Of a stretch of DNA of 64,000 nt, positions 46,196 through 58,648 are shown piece after piece. Source of the stretch: Boswellia sacra (lineage: Eukaryota; Streptophyta; Magnoliopsida; Sapindales; Burseraceae); the NCBI GenBank assembly GCA_013180625.2, contig SNVD02002464.1:62001-126000 (forward strand), in the 5' to 3' direction. A program made the translations under genes and the position numbers. Below the pieces are notes generated by a model that worked only from the letters and a program-made list of their open reading frames with translations, searched no databases and was not told the DNA's origin. Each line of letters begins with the position of its first letter. The first letter of the stretch is position 1.

Positions 46196-47215
46196 AACTT
46201 GCGGTTATATTTAGTGTATCTTGAAACAGATACTTGGTGAGGTCTTTAGATACCTGTATTGTAAATTTTCGATGTGGCTAAGTACTGGTTTTTTTTAAAT
46301 GCAATTTCACTTATGTAATGGAGATTTACATCCACCGGTGAAATTGGGGCCTCCATCTTCTTTATTTGATTGGAAAAATGTAGCATGTTGTGGAAGAAAG
46401 CTGGAAGTATGCATGTTAGATATTTATTTCAACCTACATTATTGGCTTTTGAAGGAAAGTTGCATTGCAAGCAAGGTCAATTAAATTATGGGATTAAAAA
46501 TATTCAGTGGTGTTCCCAACTTGTCCTAGCGAGGTGTAGCATTAGCACGTCTTAAAAGATTGGTTACTTCAGTAACTATTACTTATCCAACTACCGAAAA
46601 TTCAATGTTCTGCTTAATCTTTCCAAATGTATTAGAATCTGAGGATAAAATAAATGACAGAGTCTACACACATCCAGGTGGATGTGGTCTCGCCATCGTG
46701 CTATTGCACTCAAATAACTGCTGTTTCCAGCTTCCAGGATAGTTGTGATAATATATAAAGGATATTCAAGCGTCCTCGGCTTGCCCAGTGAAATCTTAAG
46801 CTTTTGCTAGCACGAAGTGCTAATGCTGATGAGATTACTGTCAATTAGCATGTGACATATCACTTCTTGCACTGTCTAGTAGACATCACCAACCTTTTTA
46901 GCTTCATCACTGATACGGAGAATTTTTTATCCATCTCGGGGGCAACCATTGTAAAACATCGCTAAACTTGTCAGGCTAGTTGTCATCCATCCTTCCGACC
47001 CTGGAATTGTCTTTTTTTTAGCTGTTCGTATGTTCGATCTTCTTGCAAGTAAAAATCTCTACTCCCCCAAAGAGCTCAAACACCATCAACAAAAGGGAAT
47101 TTTTTTTCTTTATTTATTTTTGTTTTTTCTTTAAAAAAATACTTAATGAGATCTGAAACTAGCTGTGTTCATGTTCTAAATATAATGTGCATTATATTCC
47201 TTATTCATCCCCCAT
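46196..47215. other. APC13 3' UTR and spacer
   Basis: T-rich sequence after the stop codon. It should contain the polyadenylation site, but no single signal stands out. Short open frames at 46299-46555 show no recognisable protein. Poly-T at 47101-47130. Confidence 0.45.
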
Positions 47216-48368
47216 TAGACATGTAAAACAATGTACCGTGTCGGCACGGTTCAAAAATTTTATGTCCATAACACTAGCCGTACCATACTTGGCCCAGCAC
47301 AAATAGTATTTCGTGCCGTATCGTGCCTAACACTAAACAAATGGACGCCTAGCACAGTTCATATGGCATAGCCCAAGTAGATCGTGTCGTGCCTAGAGCA
47401 GTGCCTTTTGTAGTTGTCCCAAATGAGGCAAAGATATGTATAAAATTTTGTTGTCTTTGACTTTTAAATTTAAAAAGACAGTCGTGTATCTTAAAGAGAC
47501 TAACTAACCACTTATTTGAAAGCCTAAACGTCTCTTCTAAGAAAAATAGACTTATTTTTAAAATCAATTTGAATTTTTTTTAATACCTATATTTTTTAAA
47601 GAATTTATAAATAAAAATTTAAAAATATTTTTATTAATTATTACTACCTTGAGTTAAAATTTATTTCATTTGCTTTGTTCAAAGTAAAAATCGTAAAATT
47701 TTATTTAAATAAATGTATATATACTAGTCAATTTTTTTTAAAAAAATTCAAATTCTTATTAATAATTTGAACTTAAAATACAATTCTTAAAACATAGTAT
47801 GAGAATTCTATCATTACAATTAAGACTCATTTTGTATCATTTCTTTTTATTAAAAATGGTTCATTCTATGAGATAGATTAAAAAAATGGAGATTTATGGG
47901 AAGGAGTAAAATAGGAGTGTAGAATCAAGTAAACTAGGAATATAGAAAGCATGGGAGATAAATAGAAAGTAAGAAAAGAAAATAAATATCACTTGACTTT
48001 CAATTGCTACAAAATTACAATAAAACAACTTGGTTCCTTAATATATTCATTTAAATCTAATGATTTATTTCTTTTAATTCAAAGTGGATTTATTTTATTA
48101 AATGAATTAAAAATGTAACAGTACTCATTCGTACCTATTCGTACCTATTCATGCTTATCGTACTTCGTGTTTGACACGGTCCAATTGTGCTTCATGTCGG
48201 CACGGTCTGTCATGCCAAAACTTTAAGTCCAGTCCAATCTAGTCAAATCCTCATTCTGTACTGTACCATATCGCTACAATATTCGTGTTCGTGTTGTACT
48301 CGTATTGTAGGATTTCGCACTAGACCATGTCATGCTTGTCCCAGGCTGGGCTCCTTTTTAAATGTCTA
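47216..48368. mobile_element. Probable hAT-like non-autonomous repeat
   Basis: Left end TAGACATGTAAAACAATG pairs with reversed right end TAGACATTTAAAAAGGAG. Both subterminal regions (47240-47400 and 48125-48330) are full of GTGTCGGCACGG, CGTGCCG and CGTGTCG motifs, in opposite orientation, around an AT-rich core. Flanks TCCCCCA and TCCCACA are near-identical, but the duplication is not perfect. No transposase. Confidence 0.5.
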
Positions 48369-51300
48369 TCCCACATCCGCTAGTACTATATCCTTCAATT
48401 TCACTCGTTTTGATATTGGAGACAACAATATTTTTTATGAAGTCGATGCAAAACCCTGTTGTGGAGTCATTAACCTCAATGAAGTGGATGGTTTGCACCT
48501 GGTTGCATAGGCATCTTATGCATACCTTGTGCCTATATGGGAACCTTCAACAGGATTTCTCATAGACTTCATTACCCGTTTCTTATTCACCATCCACCAA
48601 GTTGGTTCTTCCAACTTCGGCTGTGGATTTGCTTTCTTTCTTACTCCTGTTGGTTATCAAACTCCCCCCAAGACTGCCGAAGGATGTTTTGGATTACTTG
48701 ACTATAGAACAAGAGCTTTCTCTTAGAATACACTTGTTGCGATTGAATTTGATATGGCTCATGTTGGGGTCAATACCAACTTAAGATCTTCATCAAAGTA
48801 TGTTGAATGGGATGCTCTTTCACGTAGTGGGATCCAAGTCAATGTTTGGATTACGTATAATGGCAGTTCTAAGAACCTGAGTGTGTCCTGCTCATATGAT
48901 ATAAAGAACCAAGTATTGGTGCAAACTCCTCCATCTCTTTACTAATTGATCTTAAATAAGTTGTCCTTGAGAAAGTCATGATCGGGTTCTCATTATCACC
49001 AAGCGGCCATAAGGAACAAAACACCATCAATTCATGGGAATTTTACTCATCCTTTGATAAAGCGAAGTGCATGAAACAGACGAAGAAACATTTGCAAAGG
49101 AAATAGGAAATAGAACTTGGGTTGCGATTGTTGCAGGTTGCTTCTGCTTATTGACACTTGGGTTGGTCATTGGTTGGTTATTTGCAAAAGAGAAAAGAAG
49201 AGAATAGTCATCTGAAGATAGTCCCAGAAAAACTATAAGCGAAGATATTGAAGAAGCCCTTCCAAGGAGATTATGTCAGGAAAAACTAGATGCAGCTACT
49301 GACAATTTTTCTACCACCAAAGTACTGGGTCCAGGAGGTTCTGGACAAGTTTACTTGGGAAGCTTGAGTAGTTTAGGTTGCCTAGTTCTTGTGACAAGAA
49401 CACTGGTAGAATCCGAGCTCCATGAGTCACTTTTCATCAATGAAGTGAAGATTATCAATCGATTAAAACACCCAAATTTGGTACAAGTCATTGGGCGGTG
49501 TCATGAAAAAAGATGAGCTCGAATGTTAGATACAATGTAGCTTTAGGCTTCACTTCAGCCTTGCATTATCTCCACAAAGAATCTAAGCCATATGTTCTGA
49601 CACGACTCGCCCTAGGTAACACGAGCGAATTGTGCCTAAAACTGTGTAAAGAAAATAAATTATTAAAATATTCTATTTTAAGAAAATTTGGCAGGGTCTC
49701 CCTTACATTTTGGACTAAACCCCCCGCAAAACACATACTTTTTAACACTTCTATAATATTTCATACACTATAAACTTATTCTTGGGACCTTAGGTCCTCT
49801 GACAAATCATTTATCTCCAAAATTATTGTTATATAACAAATCATGGCCTCCGCCCTTATTATAGGTAATTTACAAATCAAAATACAGTTATAACAATGGA
49901 TTTACTGTAAGTTTCCTCAAAAACTTATGCATGATGTCAGTGAAAATTTTAAAAGGAGACTGAATGAAAATCCATGATTTCATGCAACATTTGAATATTT
50001 ACAATTAACATCCAAAATAATGAAACAAAATAACAAAAGAAAATGCTATCAGCATCATCATGTCACCAACCTCAAGCTGCTAGTGGCACTCTCACTGAAT
50101 ACTACAATCTCCTGAGGGGAAAAGGTTTTTTTTTTAAAAAAAAAAGAAATGAAAAAGGGGTGAGTATAACCTCAGTGAGTGGGGGAGGGACATTTAAAAT
50201 AACTAAAATTGCATAAAATAAAATAATACATCATAACAATTAACAATTAAAATTTACTTTACTAACATTCTTTAAGAAACTATTTAGAAATGATACAAAA
50301 CAAGGAAGCAAGTCTCTAAATCATTTATATACCTTCCGCATAATCTAAATGTTAATATAAAATCTTCTGAAACATTTTTACTTACATTTAACATTTAAAT
50401 CCGATAAATGAATTAAGCTTCTAAATCTTATGAAAATCATTTCACATTTTAACTACTAAATCTTCTAGTTTACTAATCAAGTACCCAAACTAAACTAGCT
50501 GATTATGACCTGGCGGGGCTAAGATCGCTCAGGCCAAGCAAATCACTATACTGGTCATATGCATGCGCAGAGTTACCCGAAAGGACTAAGCACCCGGATC
50601 ACACGGTTCAAAGCTTTTATGTGTCTCTGAATGAGTCGCAAGGACCTATATCTGTCTACTAACTGAATGAATTAGATACTAACGTAGTAAAACATAAAAT
50701 CAATTCTTTACTTTAGAGTCTTATCATTAATTTAGGGATATTTTAGGAAACTAGCTTTACTTTAAAATCTCTAAAAAATAAAAAAATTATTTCTACTAAA
50801 TTAAATAGACAACATTTGATAAATTATAAAATATGCTTCGCAGATAAATAAAAGAAAAATGGCTTTAGTAAACACAATAAAGTTTTGCTAACATGTATAA
50901 AAACAGAAATTTAAAATTATAATTTAAATCTTTGTAAAAATACATTTTTCACACTCACAATATTGTGGATGAACTTGTGTGACAACTCTTTCCTCTAACG
51001 AATTTGGGGCTGAACTTGGAACCACAATCTCACCTAAGCGAAAAGCAAAACAAAACTCTTTAATAGCACTAAACTACATAATTAGATAAAAACCCCAACT
51101 TCTCACTTTTAGGAACCTTAATGAAATAAATAAAAAATTTAAGAATCTCTCAAATGATGTTATAATTGGCTAGGAACATCACTAATTTTCCCATACAAAC
51201 ACAAATCTAAGGAATACTGTAAAAATATAAATTAGAAAAAATTTGGGTAAATGAGTTTATTCTAAATTACACTAATTACGTACTAATTATAGAAATTCTA

Positions 51301-52245
51301 ACCCAGATAGGCATAGATATCTCCTTTCTCTCTCTACTTTCTCTCTCTAGAAAAATTTTCAAATGTCAGCAACTTCTTTCTAATGCATATTTATGGTAGA
51401 AGTCATAATATCTCATTTAATTTAGCTTAAAGTTGAATAAAATACCTCAAAAAGTCCTTCAAAAGTTCCTAGAAAAATTTCCAATTCCTTAGCTTTTCTC
51501 CCTCCTTCTCTTGTCTCCCCTCTCTGCTTCCGTTTCTTTTTTTTTTTTTTTTGTTTCTATTTTTTTCTAAGTTAATTTCTAATATAAATGCATGAATTAA
51601 TGGAAAAAATGGCTGGGCTGGGCTGGGCTAAAATGTTGGGCTGCTCTATAATAGTCAATTGGGCCAAACTCTAACTTAATTTCAAAAACTCATGAGCCAT
51701 TACATGTTAGGGACATAAAATCAACTAATGTATTGTTGAGTATAGATTTCAGTACCACGCTGGGAGACTTTGGCGTAGCAATATTTGTGGACTCTTGGTC
51801 ACCAAATCTAACAAGGAAGGTGGTAATGGTTGTTGGCTACTTGGCACTTGAATATCTCAGAAATGGAGAGGCTACTAAAGAATCAGACATGTTTAGCTTC
51901 AAAATTGATACTCTAGAAATTGAAAGTGGAAGGAAAGCAGAAACGAAGCCTTTGATAAAGTCAGTTTGGGAACTCTATAGAGCAGGAAACATTCTCCAGG
52001 CAGTGGACAAGAGACTAGATGGGAATTTTGATTGCGGGGAATTGGAATGCTTACTAATTCTAGGCTTAACGTGCACAAACCTAGTTGACAAGGAAAGGCC
52101 ATCTGTTGGACAAGTGATCTAGACTTTCAAATTTGAAGCAACACTGCCAGAGCTTCCTCAGGGAATGCATGATTATGCATTCCTTCCAGGGCCACTACCT
52201 TTAGATTCACATGATTCCACATATGATTATAGTCTATCAAGGTAG
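48369..52245 (+). pseudogene. L-type lectin receptor kinase (LecRK) pseudogene
   Basis: Legume-lectin domain: SFNFTRFDIGDNNIFYEVDA, DFITRFLFTIHQVGS, CGFAFFLTPVGYQTPPKTA, VAIEFDMAHVGVN, VNVWITYNGSSKNLSVS (about 48390-48900). Membrane helix VAIVAGCFCLLTLGLVIGW at 49120-49185. Kinase: EKLDAATDNFSTTKVLGPGG, then SGQVYLG, INRLKHPNLVQVIG, ALHYLHKESKPYV. After a solo LTR (49598-51704) the kinase resumes GDIKSTNVLLSIDFSTTLGD, FG, LALEYLRNGEATKESDM, ending near 52245. Defects: a stop at about 48506, others near 48724, 49206, 49513 and 52120, the VAVK lysine replaced by Thr (VLVTRTL), APE changed to ALE, and the HRD loop broken by the LTR. Intact proteins are immune or development receptors at the plasma membrane; this one is dead. 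Confidence 0.88.
49598..51704. mobile_element. Solo LTR (Ty3/gypsy chromovirus-like) in LecRK kinase domain
   Basis: Starts TGACACGACTCGCCC and ends GAGCCATTACA, like Tekay/Del-type LTRs (TGTCACGACCC...GCCATTACA). Flanking 5-mers TGTTC (49593-49597) and TGTTA (51705-51709) differ by one base. It separates kinase text PYV from DIKSTNVLL. No internal domain is present, so it is a solo LTR of 2107 bp. It contains several GA-rich and T-rich runs (51538-51552). Confidence 0.82.
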
Positions 52246-52777
52246 AATCTATAAGTTGCTATCAATAACCCTTGATATGTTTTAGCATTTCAATAAACCT
52301 CTTAAAGCTCGGACCTTGTTTTCAAGTAAATAAAGGATTAATACAATTCAAGTGTCGTCCTCAGATTTTTTAAACTGTACCGTTTGGCCCCTGAGGTTTC
52401 ATTTCTCTATTAATGTTTAACTGTGGAAGGGCAAATAAGTAATCTAACATTGCACAGAATTTAAAATTGAAAAGATATTTGTTTCTTGGAACTTATGTTG
52501 CAAAGAGGAGAGAAATGTTTACATGATCCAAGAGGAGCCTACTTAACTAGGGTTAAAATAACATTGGTTTAACCATGCATATATAAACATAAATTAACTA
52601 AAGTAAATTAGACTCACTACAACCCAAAAACTCACTCTCGCAAAATCTACCGAACACCATTACTTGACGTCCAAGCCTCCTCTACAAGACAACCGTTACA
52701 CGAGATAACGGAATAATGGCATCGTTTGATTAAGTTGGGATTATTTCTAAACATGCGAACAAGGAGGCCACGAGGCC
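52246..52777. other. Spacer
   Basis: AT-rich, no ORF or repeat recognised. Confidence 0.45.
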
Positions 52778-52789
52778 CACCATAGGAAA

Positions 52790-54130
52790 AACTGTTTTTA
52801 GCAACAAAATTTTTTGCGACGAAATAAAATTCGTTGCTAAAGGCCACTTTCTGCAATGAAATTTGTATTTCGTCGCTGTATCTCGTCGTAAAAAAAAAGG
52901 AAAAGAATTTTTTCGGAATTCTCTTTAGTGACGATAATGCGTCGCAATATACAATTTATTACGATGAAAAACTAAATCGTAGCTATATAGGTAGACGAAA
53001 TGAAGGAAAGCTTTTAGCGACGACAAATTCGTCACATAACATTGCTTTTAGTGATGAAATTTCCTTGCAGAATCTCATGACAAAATAAGGAAAAATAAGA
53101 AAAAAAACAATATGGGAAACCTTCTAGCGACAACAAATTCCTCACATAAAGTTTCATATATTTCTTTCAACGACAAAATTTCGTCGCAGAATCTCATAAG
53201 AAAATGAGGGGAAGATGCAATATAAGAAACCTTTTAGCGACAAATAAGTCCTCGCAGAAAGTTTCCTATATCGCTTTCAGCAACGAAATTTCGTCACAGA
53301 ATCCGATTACAAAATAAAAGAAAATAGAAATATGGCAAACCTTTTAGCGACGAGAAATTCCTCACAGAAAGCTTCCTATATTTCTTTCAGCGACAAAATT
53401 TCGTAGCATAATCTCAAAACAAAATAAGAAAACCAAGGAAACCTTTTATCGACAAAATTGCGTTGCATAATCTAATACCTAAAAACGGTGAAAAGTAATA
53501 TGGGAACACCTTTTACCGACAATAAATTTGTTGCAGAAAGTTTCTTACATTGCTATCAGCAACGAAATTTCGTCGCAAAATATAATATCGAAATAAGGGA
53601 AAATAGGGACAATATACATATGGAAAACTTTTTAGCGACGATAAATTCCTCGCATAAAGTTTCATATATTTCTTTCGACGACAAAATTTCGTTGCAGAAT
53701 CTCATCAGAAAATGAGGAGAAGATGCAATATAAGAAACCTTTTAGCGACAAATAAGTCCCCGCAAAAAGTTTCCTATATCGCTTTCAGTAACGAAATTTC
53801 ATCACAGAATCCGATTACAAAATAAAGGAAAATAGAAATACGGCAAACCTTTTAGTTACGAGATATTCCTTATAGAAAGTCTCCTATATTTCTTTTGACG
53901 ACAAAATTTCGTAGCATAATCTCAAAACAAAATAAGAAAACCAAGGAAAGCTTTTATCGACGAAATTGCGTTGCATAATCTAATACCTAAAAAGGGGAAA
54001 AAGCAATATGGAAAAACCTTTTAGCGACAATAAATTCGTTGCAGAAAGTTTCTTACATTGCTATCAGTAACGAAATTTCGTCGCAAAATATAACATCAAA
54101 ATAAGGGAAAATAAGGACAATATGCAATAT
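52790..54130. repeat. CACTA left subterminal array
   Basis: Modules of about 110-130 bp repeat the order CCTTTTAGCGAC-AAATTCCTCGC-AGAAAGTTTCCTATAT-CGACGAAATTTCGTCGC-AATCT. The block 53480-53590 is repeated, diverged, at 53990-54105, and 53160-53330 at 53650-53830, so the array itself was duplicated in about 500-bp units. Each module has a TTTCGTCG / CGACGAAA palindrome. Confidence 0.82.
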
Positions 54131-55350
54131 GGAAATGAAAGATTATAAGTTTAGCTTGTAAGTTAAGAATAAATGAAAGTGAATCAATTATATGTAACTA
54201 ATTGAGACTAGGCATGGTATTAGTTAATGATTTATACCATATAATATAATTTAATGTGTTTTAAATAAGTAATACTATAAATCTCAATATTATTAATTAA
54301 ATAAATTGTCAAAAATAGTTAATATGTACTTTTCTTACATTTAGATTAATCACTAATTAAATCACTTACCTAAAATAGTTAATATAAAATGGAAAGATTG
54401 TAAAGTTTATTAATTATTTTTTCCTTGCTTTCAGGCTAATTATTAATTAAATCAAATGCCTGTGATAGTTATGGAACAAGTTAGTACAAAATTAGAACAT
54501 TAGATTAATTACATCTATTAATGGTAATGTGCTTAGTAGATTATGTCTATTAATTAATCAATAATGGATAATGCTTAGTAATTATAGGGTTGTTAATAAA
54601 CCAAATCTTTTTTTTATCTAAGACTATGTTACATTAAAATAATTACATGTCAATCACATTACATATAATTGCATGAAGTGAAATTGGGTTATGGAAAGTT
54701 TATTATTATTATTTTTATTATAAAACTTAATAGCTAAGATAATATCGTACATATATACTCTAATTTCATTATTTATTATTAAGTTAAAATAATCTTATTT
54801 AGTGATTCAATTTGATTATTTTTTATTTAGAATTGAATACTAATGAACTAAATTAGGTATGGAAGTACTTTATTTTGAAATGAATCACCAATCGATTAAA
54901 CCAATTCGCTTATAAATTTTATTAATCAATTAGAATGACTTAAACTAAGATAATTACATAAACTAACATAATATATATATATATATATATATATATAGTC
55001 AAATAAGATATAATATTTGTTAAATTTTTTATAAGTTTTGCAGTTTACAAGTATGTGTATCATAAAAATAGGTGTCAAAATATATTGTAATAAAATTATT
55101 AAACCAATCACTCAACATTCTTTAACTAAATAAAGACTAATTTATGATTTTCTACTTTTGTAATGATATGAGTTTATTATTCAACTCTTTTAAAATGTAC
55201 AAATATTTATAAGATTATTTTGTTTAATTTAATTTAATTTAATTTTACTAAGATAAACTAAATTATAACATACAAATAATTAAATAATCTTAACCAAATA
55301 AAGATTAACTAATGGCTAATGTATAAATTTATTTTACTAAAAATATAGAC
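54131..55350. other. AT-rich interior of CACTA-like element
   Basis: No coding similarity. A (TA)n run is at 54970-54997, and TTTAATTTAATTTAATTTAA occurs near 55225. Confidence 0.5.
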
Positions 55351-55544
55351 AGAACCCAAAATTTTGGACAAGCGGCAATAAAAGCGCCTAAACCCCCCAA
55401 AATTTTTGAAACAGGACAAATTTTCATAAGCCCAGCGCTTGGTTTTTCATGCCTAATCTGATTGGTCCTGAAGTTAAAGGCTACACCTAAAATTAAGAAA
55501 TTAATAGCATATCGCCTCCTCATCCTTCCTCTCCTCCGCTGCCC

Positions 55545-55830
55545 GCCGACAGGCTCTCGCCATACCCTCCACGCTCCACGGCTATCTGCCTGTCTCAACT
55601 CCTCTTTCTTTCTGTTGTGGTACCAGGCCCTCCACGCTTATCTGCCTGTTTTGCCTCCTCTCTCTCCCGTGCTAACCACTGGCATTCTCTCTCTTTACCC
55701 TCCGGCCTGCACGCTCAACGGCAGTCTGCCTGTCTCACCTCCTCTCTCTCCTGCACTGCCAGGCCGTACACATTTGTCTGCTTGTCTCACCTCCTCTCTT
55801 TCCTGCATTGCTCGTCGCAGGCTCGCCATA
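55545..55830. repeat. Pyrimidine-rich degenerate tandem repeat
   Basis: Four diverged units of about 60-75 bp with TCTGCCTGTCTCACCTCC and TCTCTCTCCTGCACTGCC text. It keeps an open frame of 177 codons by composition only; I do not call it a protein. It precedes the gamma-subunit exon, so it may be that gene's duplicated 5' UTR. Confidence 0.6.
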
Positions 55831-55886
55831 CCTTCGATGTTCCATGATCGTATCTCCTCTCTGTTCCATTGTAAGTTAAATTTAGG

Positions 55887-55997
55887 TCGGATTCTGGGGT
55901 TCAAAGAACTGTGTCTTTGGTGGCTGGTGATAACAGAGGCAAGCATAGACTACAAGCTGAACTTAAACGCCTCGAGCAAGAAGCTAGATTCTTAGAG
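55887..55997 (+). pseudogene. Heterotrimeric G-protein gamma subunit, first-exon fragment
   Basis: The frame reads SDSGVQRTVSLVAGDNRG, then KHRLQAELKRLEQEARFLE, followed by a GT at 55998. This is the N-terminal coiled coil through which plant gamma subunits (AGG1/AGG2 type) bind G-beta. The initiator ATG is not in frame upstream, and the C-terminal prenylation motif and other exons are not found downstream, so only one exon is present. It lies inside the CACTA-like element, again suggesting gene-fragment capture. Confidence 0.75.
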
Positions 55998-57289
55998 GTC
56001 GGTTTATTCTTTAATGTTTCTTGGTTACTTGATTGTGTTTGCGTCTGAATGAGAAATGGTAATATTAAAGTGGATTATGGTATCGACAACCTTGTGCATT
56101 GCTCATGAGGGAATGGCAAAATAGAATCTTTTTGTTGTTTTTTAATATCAAAGTTGGAGTTGCAAGTTGTGGGCTCTTAGATGTTGATAGAATAAATGTG
56201 GGAATTTGTCTAGTATTTCATTTCTTTTTAAGAAATGGCTACTCTAATGAATTTGTTGGAACGTTGGAGTTGAATATGGAATTCGATGGAGTTTTATCAG
56301 TAATTTATTTTCTCTTTGTCTTCATTAGCTAAGTTTTTTCTTATTTGATTGATCAGTTGGTTCTGTTTTTGATTTCATGTTGTTGCCTAAGAATATGGGA
56401 ATTTCATGTAGACCCTATTATGTTGTGTTGTGTGACTAAGTGGCATTTGATTGATGATGCTTAGAGAGTTTAATAAGTTTTTTTAATAAGGTTGTTTTTT
56501 TCTAGAAATGAATTTTATTGCTTAGCTTTTTTGTAACTGATCGTTTGAAGTTTATGTAGATCACATCTGGTTAGGTTTGCTGATTCTGTTCTGTTGTGCG
56601 AAAGGAAAGAATATAAAAACAATTGTTTTCTCAGTCTCCATTCTTCATTGCTCTTTATCCAACAGGAGGAAGCTTAGTTGGTTTTGCAGTAAAAAGGCCA
56701 TGCTCAAACTAATCTGCATTTATGATTGCTAATTTTTTATTTATGATAATCTTTACAAGGGAACCCTGATTTTTTAATTGATTTTAGTTGTTTAAAAAAC
56801 CCCAGTTTCTAATTGAAGAACACCTTTTCCAATTAATTAAGCAAAGAATGCTTTAATATGCACTTTGGTTGTTGTTAGCTCTTCTATTGAGTCAAATGCT
56901 TTGAACTTGCAGCCCCCAAAAATTTAATTTTCTTGTGTTTAGTCTGGCTTTTCCTTTTGTTCCTTTTTAATAGAATTCTTCACTTTTCATGATCCTTTGT
57001 GACAATCATAACTTTAATTCCATTCAACATGTATTAACATCAAAAAGATGGAAGACCTAGTGCTGGTTGGGGTCGGAAAAGAATAATTATTTTGCACTTA
57101 CCATAACAGACTTCGTCAGGACAGCCGGGCAATTTTTTTTTTCATGTTTATGCAAGCATTGTTTAGGTGTACCTATCTACCCTTTATTTCAACCTGAACT
57201 GTAATCTCATCCACTTCAACTTTCAAGTTTGCAGCTTTAATTGCTATTATAAATAATTTTTCTTAAATTATAAGCTTTCAACCACAAAA
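55998..57289. other. Interior of CACTA-like element, intron-like
   Basis: T-rich sequence reminiscent of introns downstream of the gamma-subunit exon. The next exon (EELEQLEK-type) was looked for and not recognised. No other feature. Confidence 0.45.
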
Positions 57290-57700
57290 ATTCATCGCAA
57301 AACAGTAGTATCAAATTTCCAAGCTACCATAAAGCGACGAAAATTTGTCATCAAATACCTCCACGTAGGGCTTTTAGTGACCAAAGTTTGTTGAGAAACC
57401 ATAGTAGCAATTTTCCAAGCTACCATACAGTGACAAAAATTCGTTGTTGAATACCTCAATGTGAGGCTTTTAGCGACAAAAATTTGTAACAAAATGGGAG
57501 AAAACAATCTTTTTGTGAAAGTAGAAACAACTATATAGCGACGAATTTTCATCGCAAAAAACTTTTTTGCAACGATATTTTTTTCGTCGCATGGTTTTTC
57601 TGCGACAGACCTTTTGCTACCGTGATGCGACAAAATTTATTTCATCGCAAAAACTTTTTGCGATGAATTTTAAATTTTTTTCGTCGCAAAAAACAATTTT
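57290..57700. repeat. CACTA right subterminal array
   Basis: CGACGAAAATT, TTCGTCGCA, TTTTAGCGACAAA and CTTTTTGCGATGAA motifs in both orientations, the counterpart of the left array. Two modules of about 115 bp (57300 and 57410) share AGCTACCATA and TTTAGTGA-C text. Confidence 0.8.
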
Positions 57701-57710
57701 TCACGTAGTG

Positions 57711-58648
57711 TTGGTTTGTTGTTTGGCTTTGTTTTTTTAAATTGTGTTTCTAGTTTTGAATGTTACAATGGATATAGAAAAGTTTTGGTTGTTCATGATG
57801 ATGCATGCACAAATAGTTGCGTTTTCTTTTATCTGTACTGTTTCATTTTTGGAAAAAAAATCGTTTCTTTTGGACATGGGGTTAACTAAATAACTTAAGA
57901 ATGGATAAAAATGTGCTTTTGTGAGAGAAAACCATCTCATGGCCTTATATTTGATGAACAAGTTACTAGAAGTAATGAAAAAAAAAAAGAACTTTGAAAT
58001 GGGTGGATGGTTAATGGATAAATGTTTGGATGAAAAAAATGATGTTTGAACAAAAAAATAAATAACTCTATGCTGGAAATGGTCGTAATGCATTGATGGT
58101 AATGCATTGTTAATGGGTCAATTACTTTTTCTAGAATAAAAACATGAAGTTGCTGGATTAATACAGGTTTTGATATATTAATGCATCATTTCCACTAAAT
58201 ATAACGATGCATGTTTTGTATTTTATTTGATATATTAATGCGTGATATGTACTCGAATGATAAACTTCCCTGTTTTGAAATCATGCTTGATAAAGTTGTA
58301 CTGGAATGTTAAACCTGCTAGATTTGTACTTGAATGATAAAGTTCCCTTTTTTAAAGTGGAATGTTATACATTAGATTAGTTTGTACTCGAATGATAAAC
58401 TTCCTTGTACTCGAATGAATGTTTGGATTTTAATGCCCAACATTTTAAAGTTATAATTCTGAAAATAATAATCCTTGTTTCGAAATCATGGTTCACATAT
58501 TGTAATTGTAGTTGTTGGATTAATGCTTGTTTCGATTTCTTTTTTTTTTCTTTAATGTTTGTATTGGATTAATGATTTATGATATAATGATGCAAGTGTT
58601 GAATATTTTGAATATGGCTTATATATGTGTTAATATTCATGCAGTGGA
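57711..58648. other. Spacer before MULE transposase
   Basis: T-rich, with diverged repeats of TACTCGAATGATAAACTTCC (58250, 58330, 58386). Probably the 5' part of the MULE; no TIR identified. Confidence 0.4.

Larger units (their letters stand above)
52778..57710. mobile_element. CACTA-like element, non-autonomous, with captured gene piece
   Basis: Left end CACCATAGGAAAAACTGTTT and reversed right end CACTACGTGAAAAATTGTTT align over about 35 bp with a handful of mismatches. Both sides carry subterminal arrays of GCGACGAAATT / TTCGTCGCA motifs in both orientations (52790-54130 and 57290-57700). No 3-bp duplication is visible (GCC left, TTG right), so an end may be altered. No transposase ORF is seen. 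The middle contains AT-rich DNA, a pyrimidine-rich repeat tract and an exon of a G-protein gamma subunit. Confidence 0.75.

Noticed and set aside
52616..52640. CACTACAACCCAAAAACTC as a possible CACTA left end
   Set aside because: It is not followed by a subterminal array and does not match the end at 17776 beyond the first eight bases; the array starts only after 52778.
55462..55995. Open frame of 177 codons on the plus strand
   Set aside because: Made by a pyrimidine-rich tandem repeat; Leu/Ser/Pro-rich text without a domain. The only real coding signal, the gamma-subunit exon, is in another frame.
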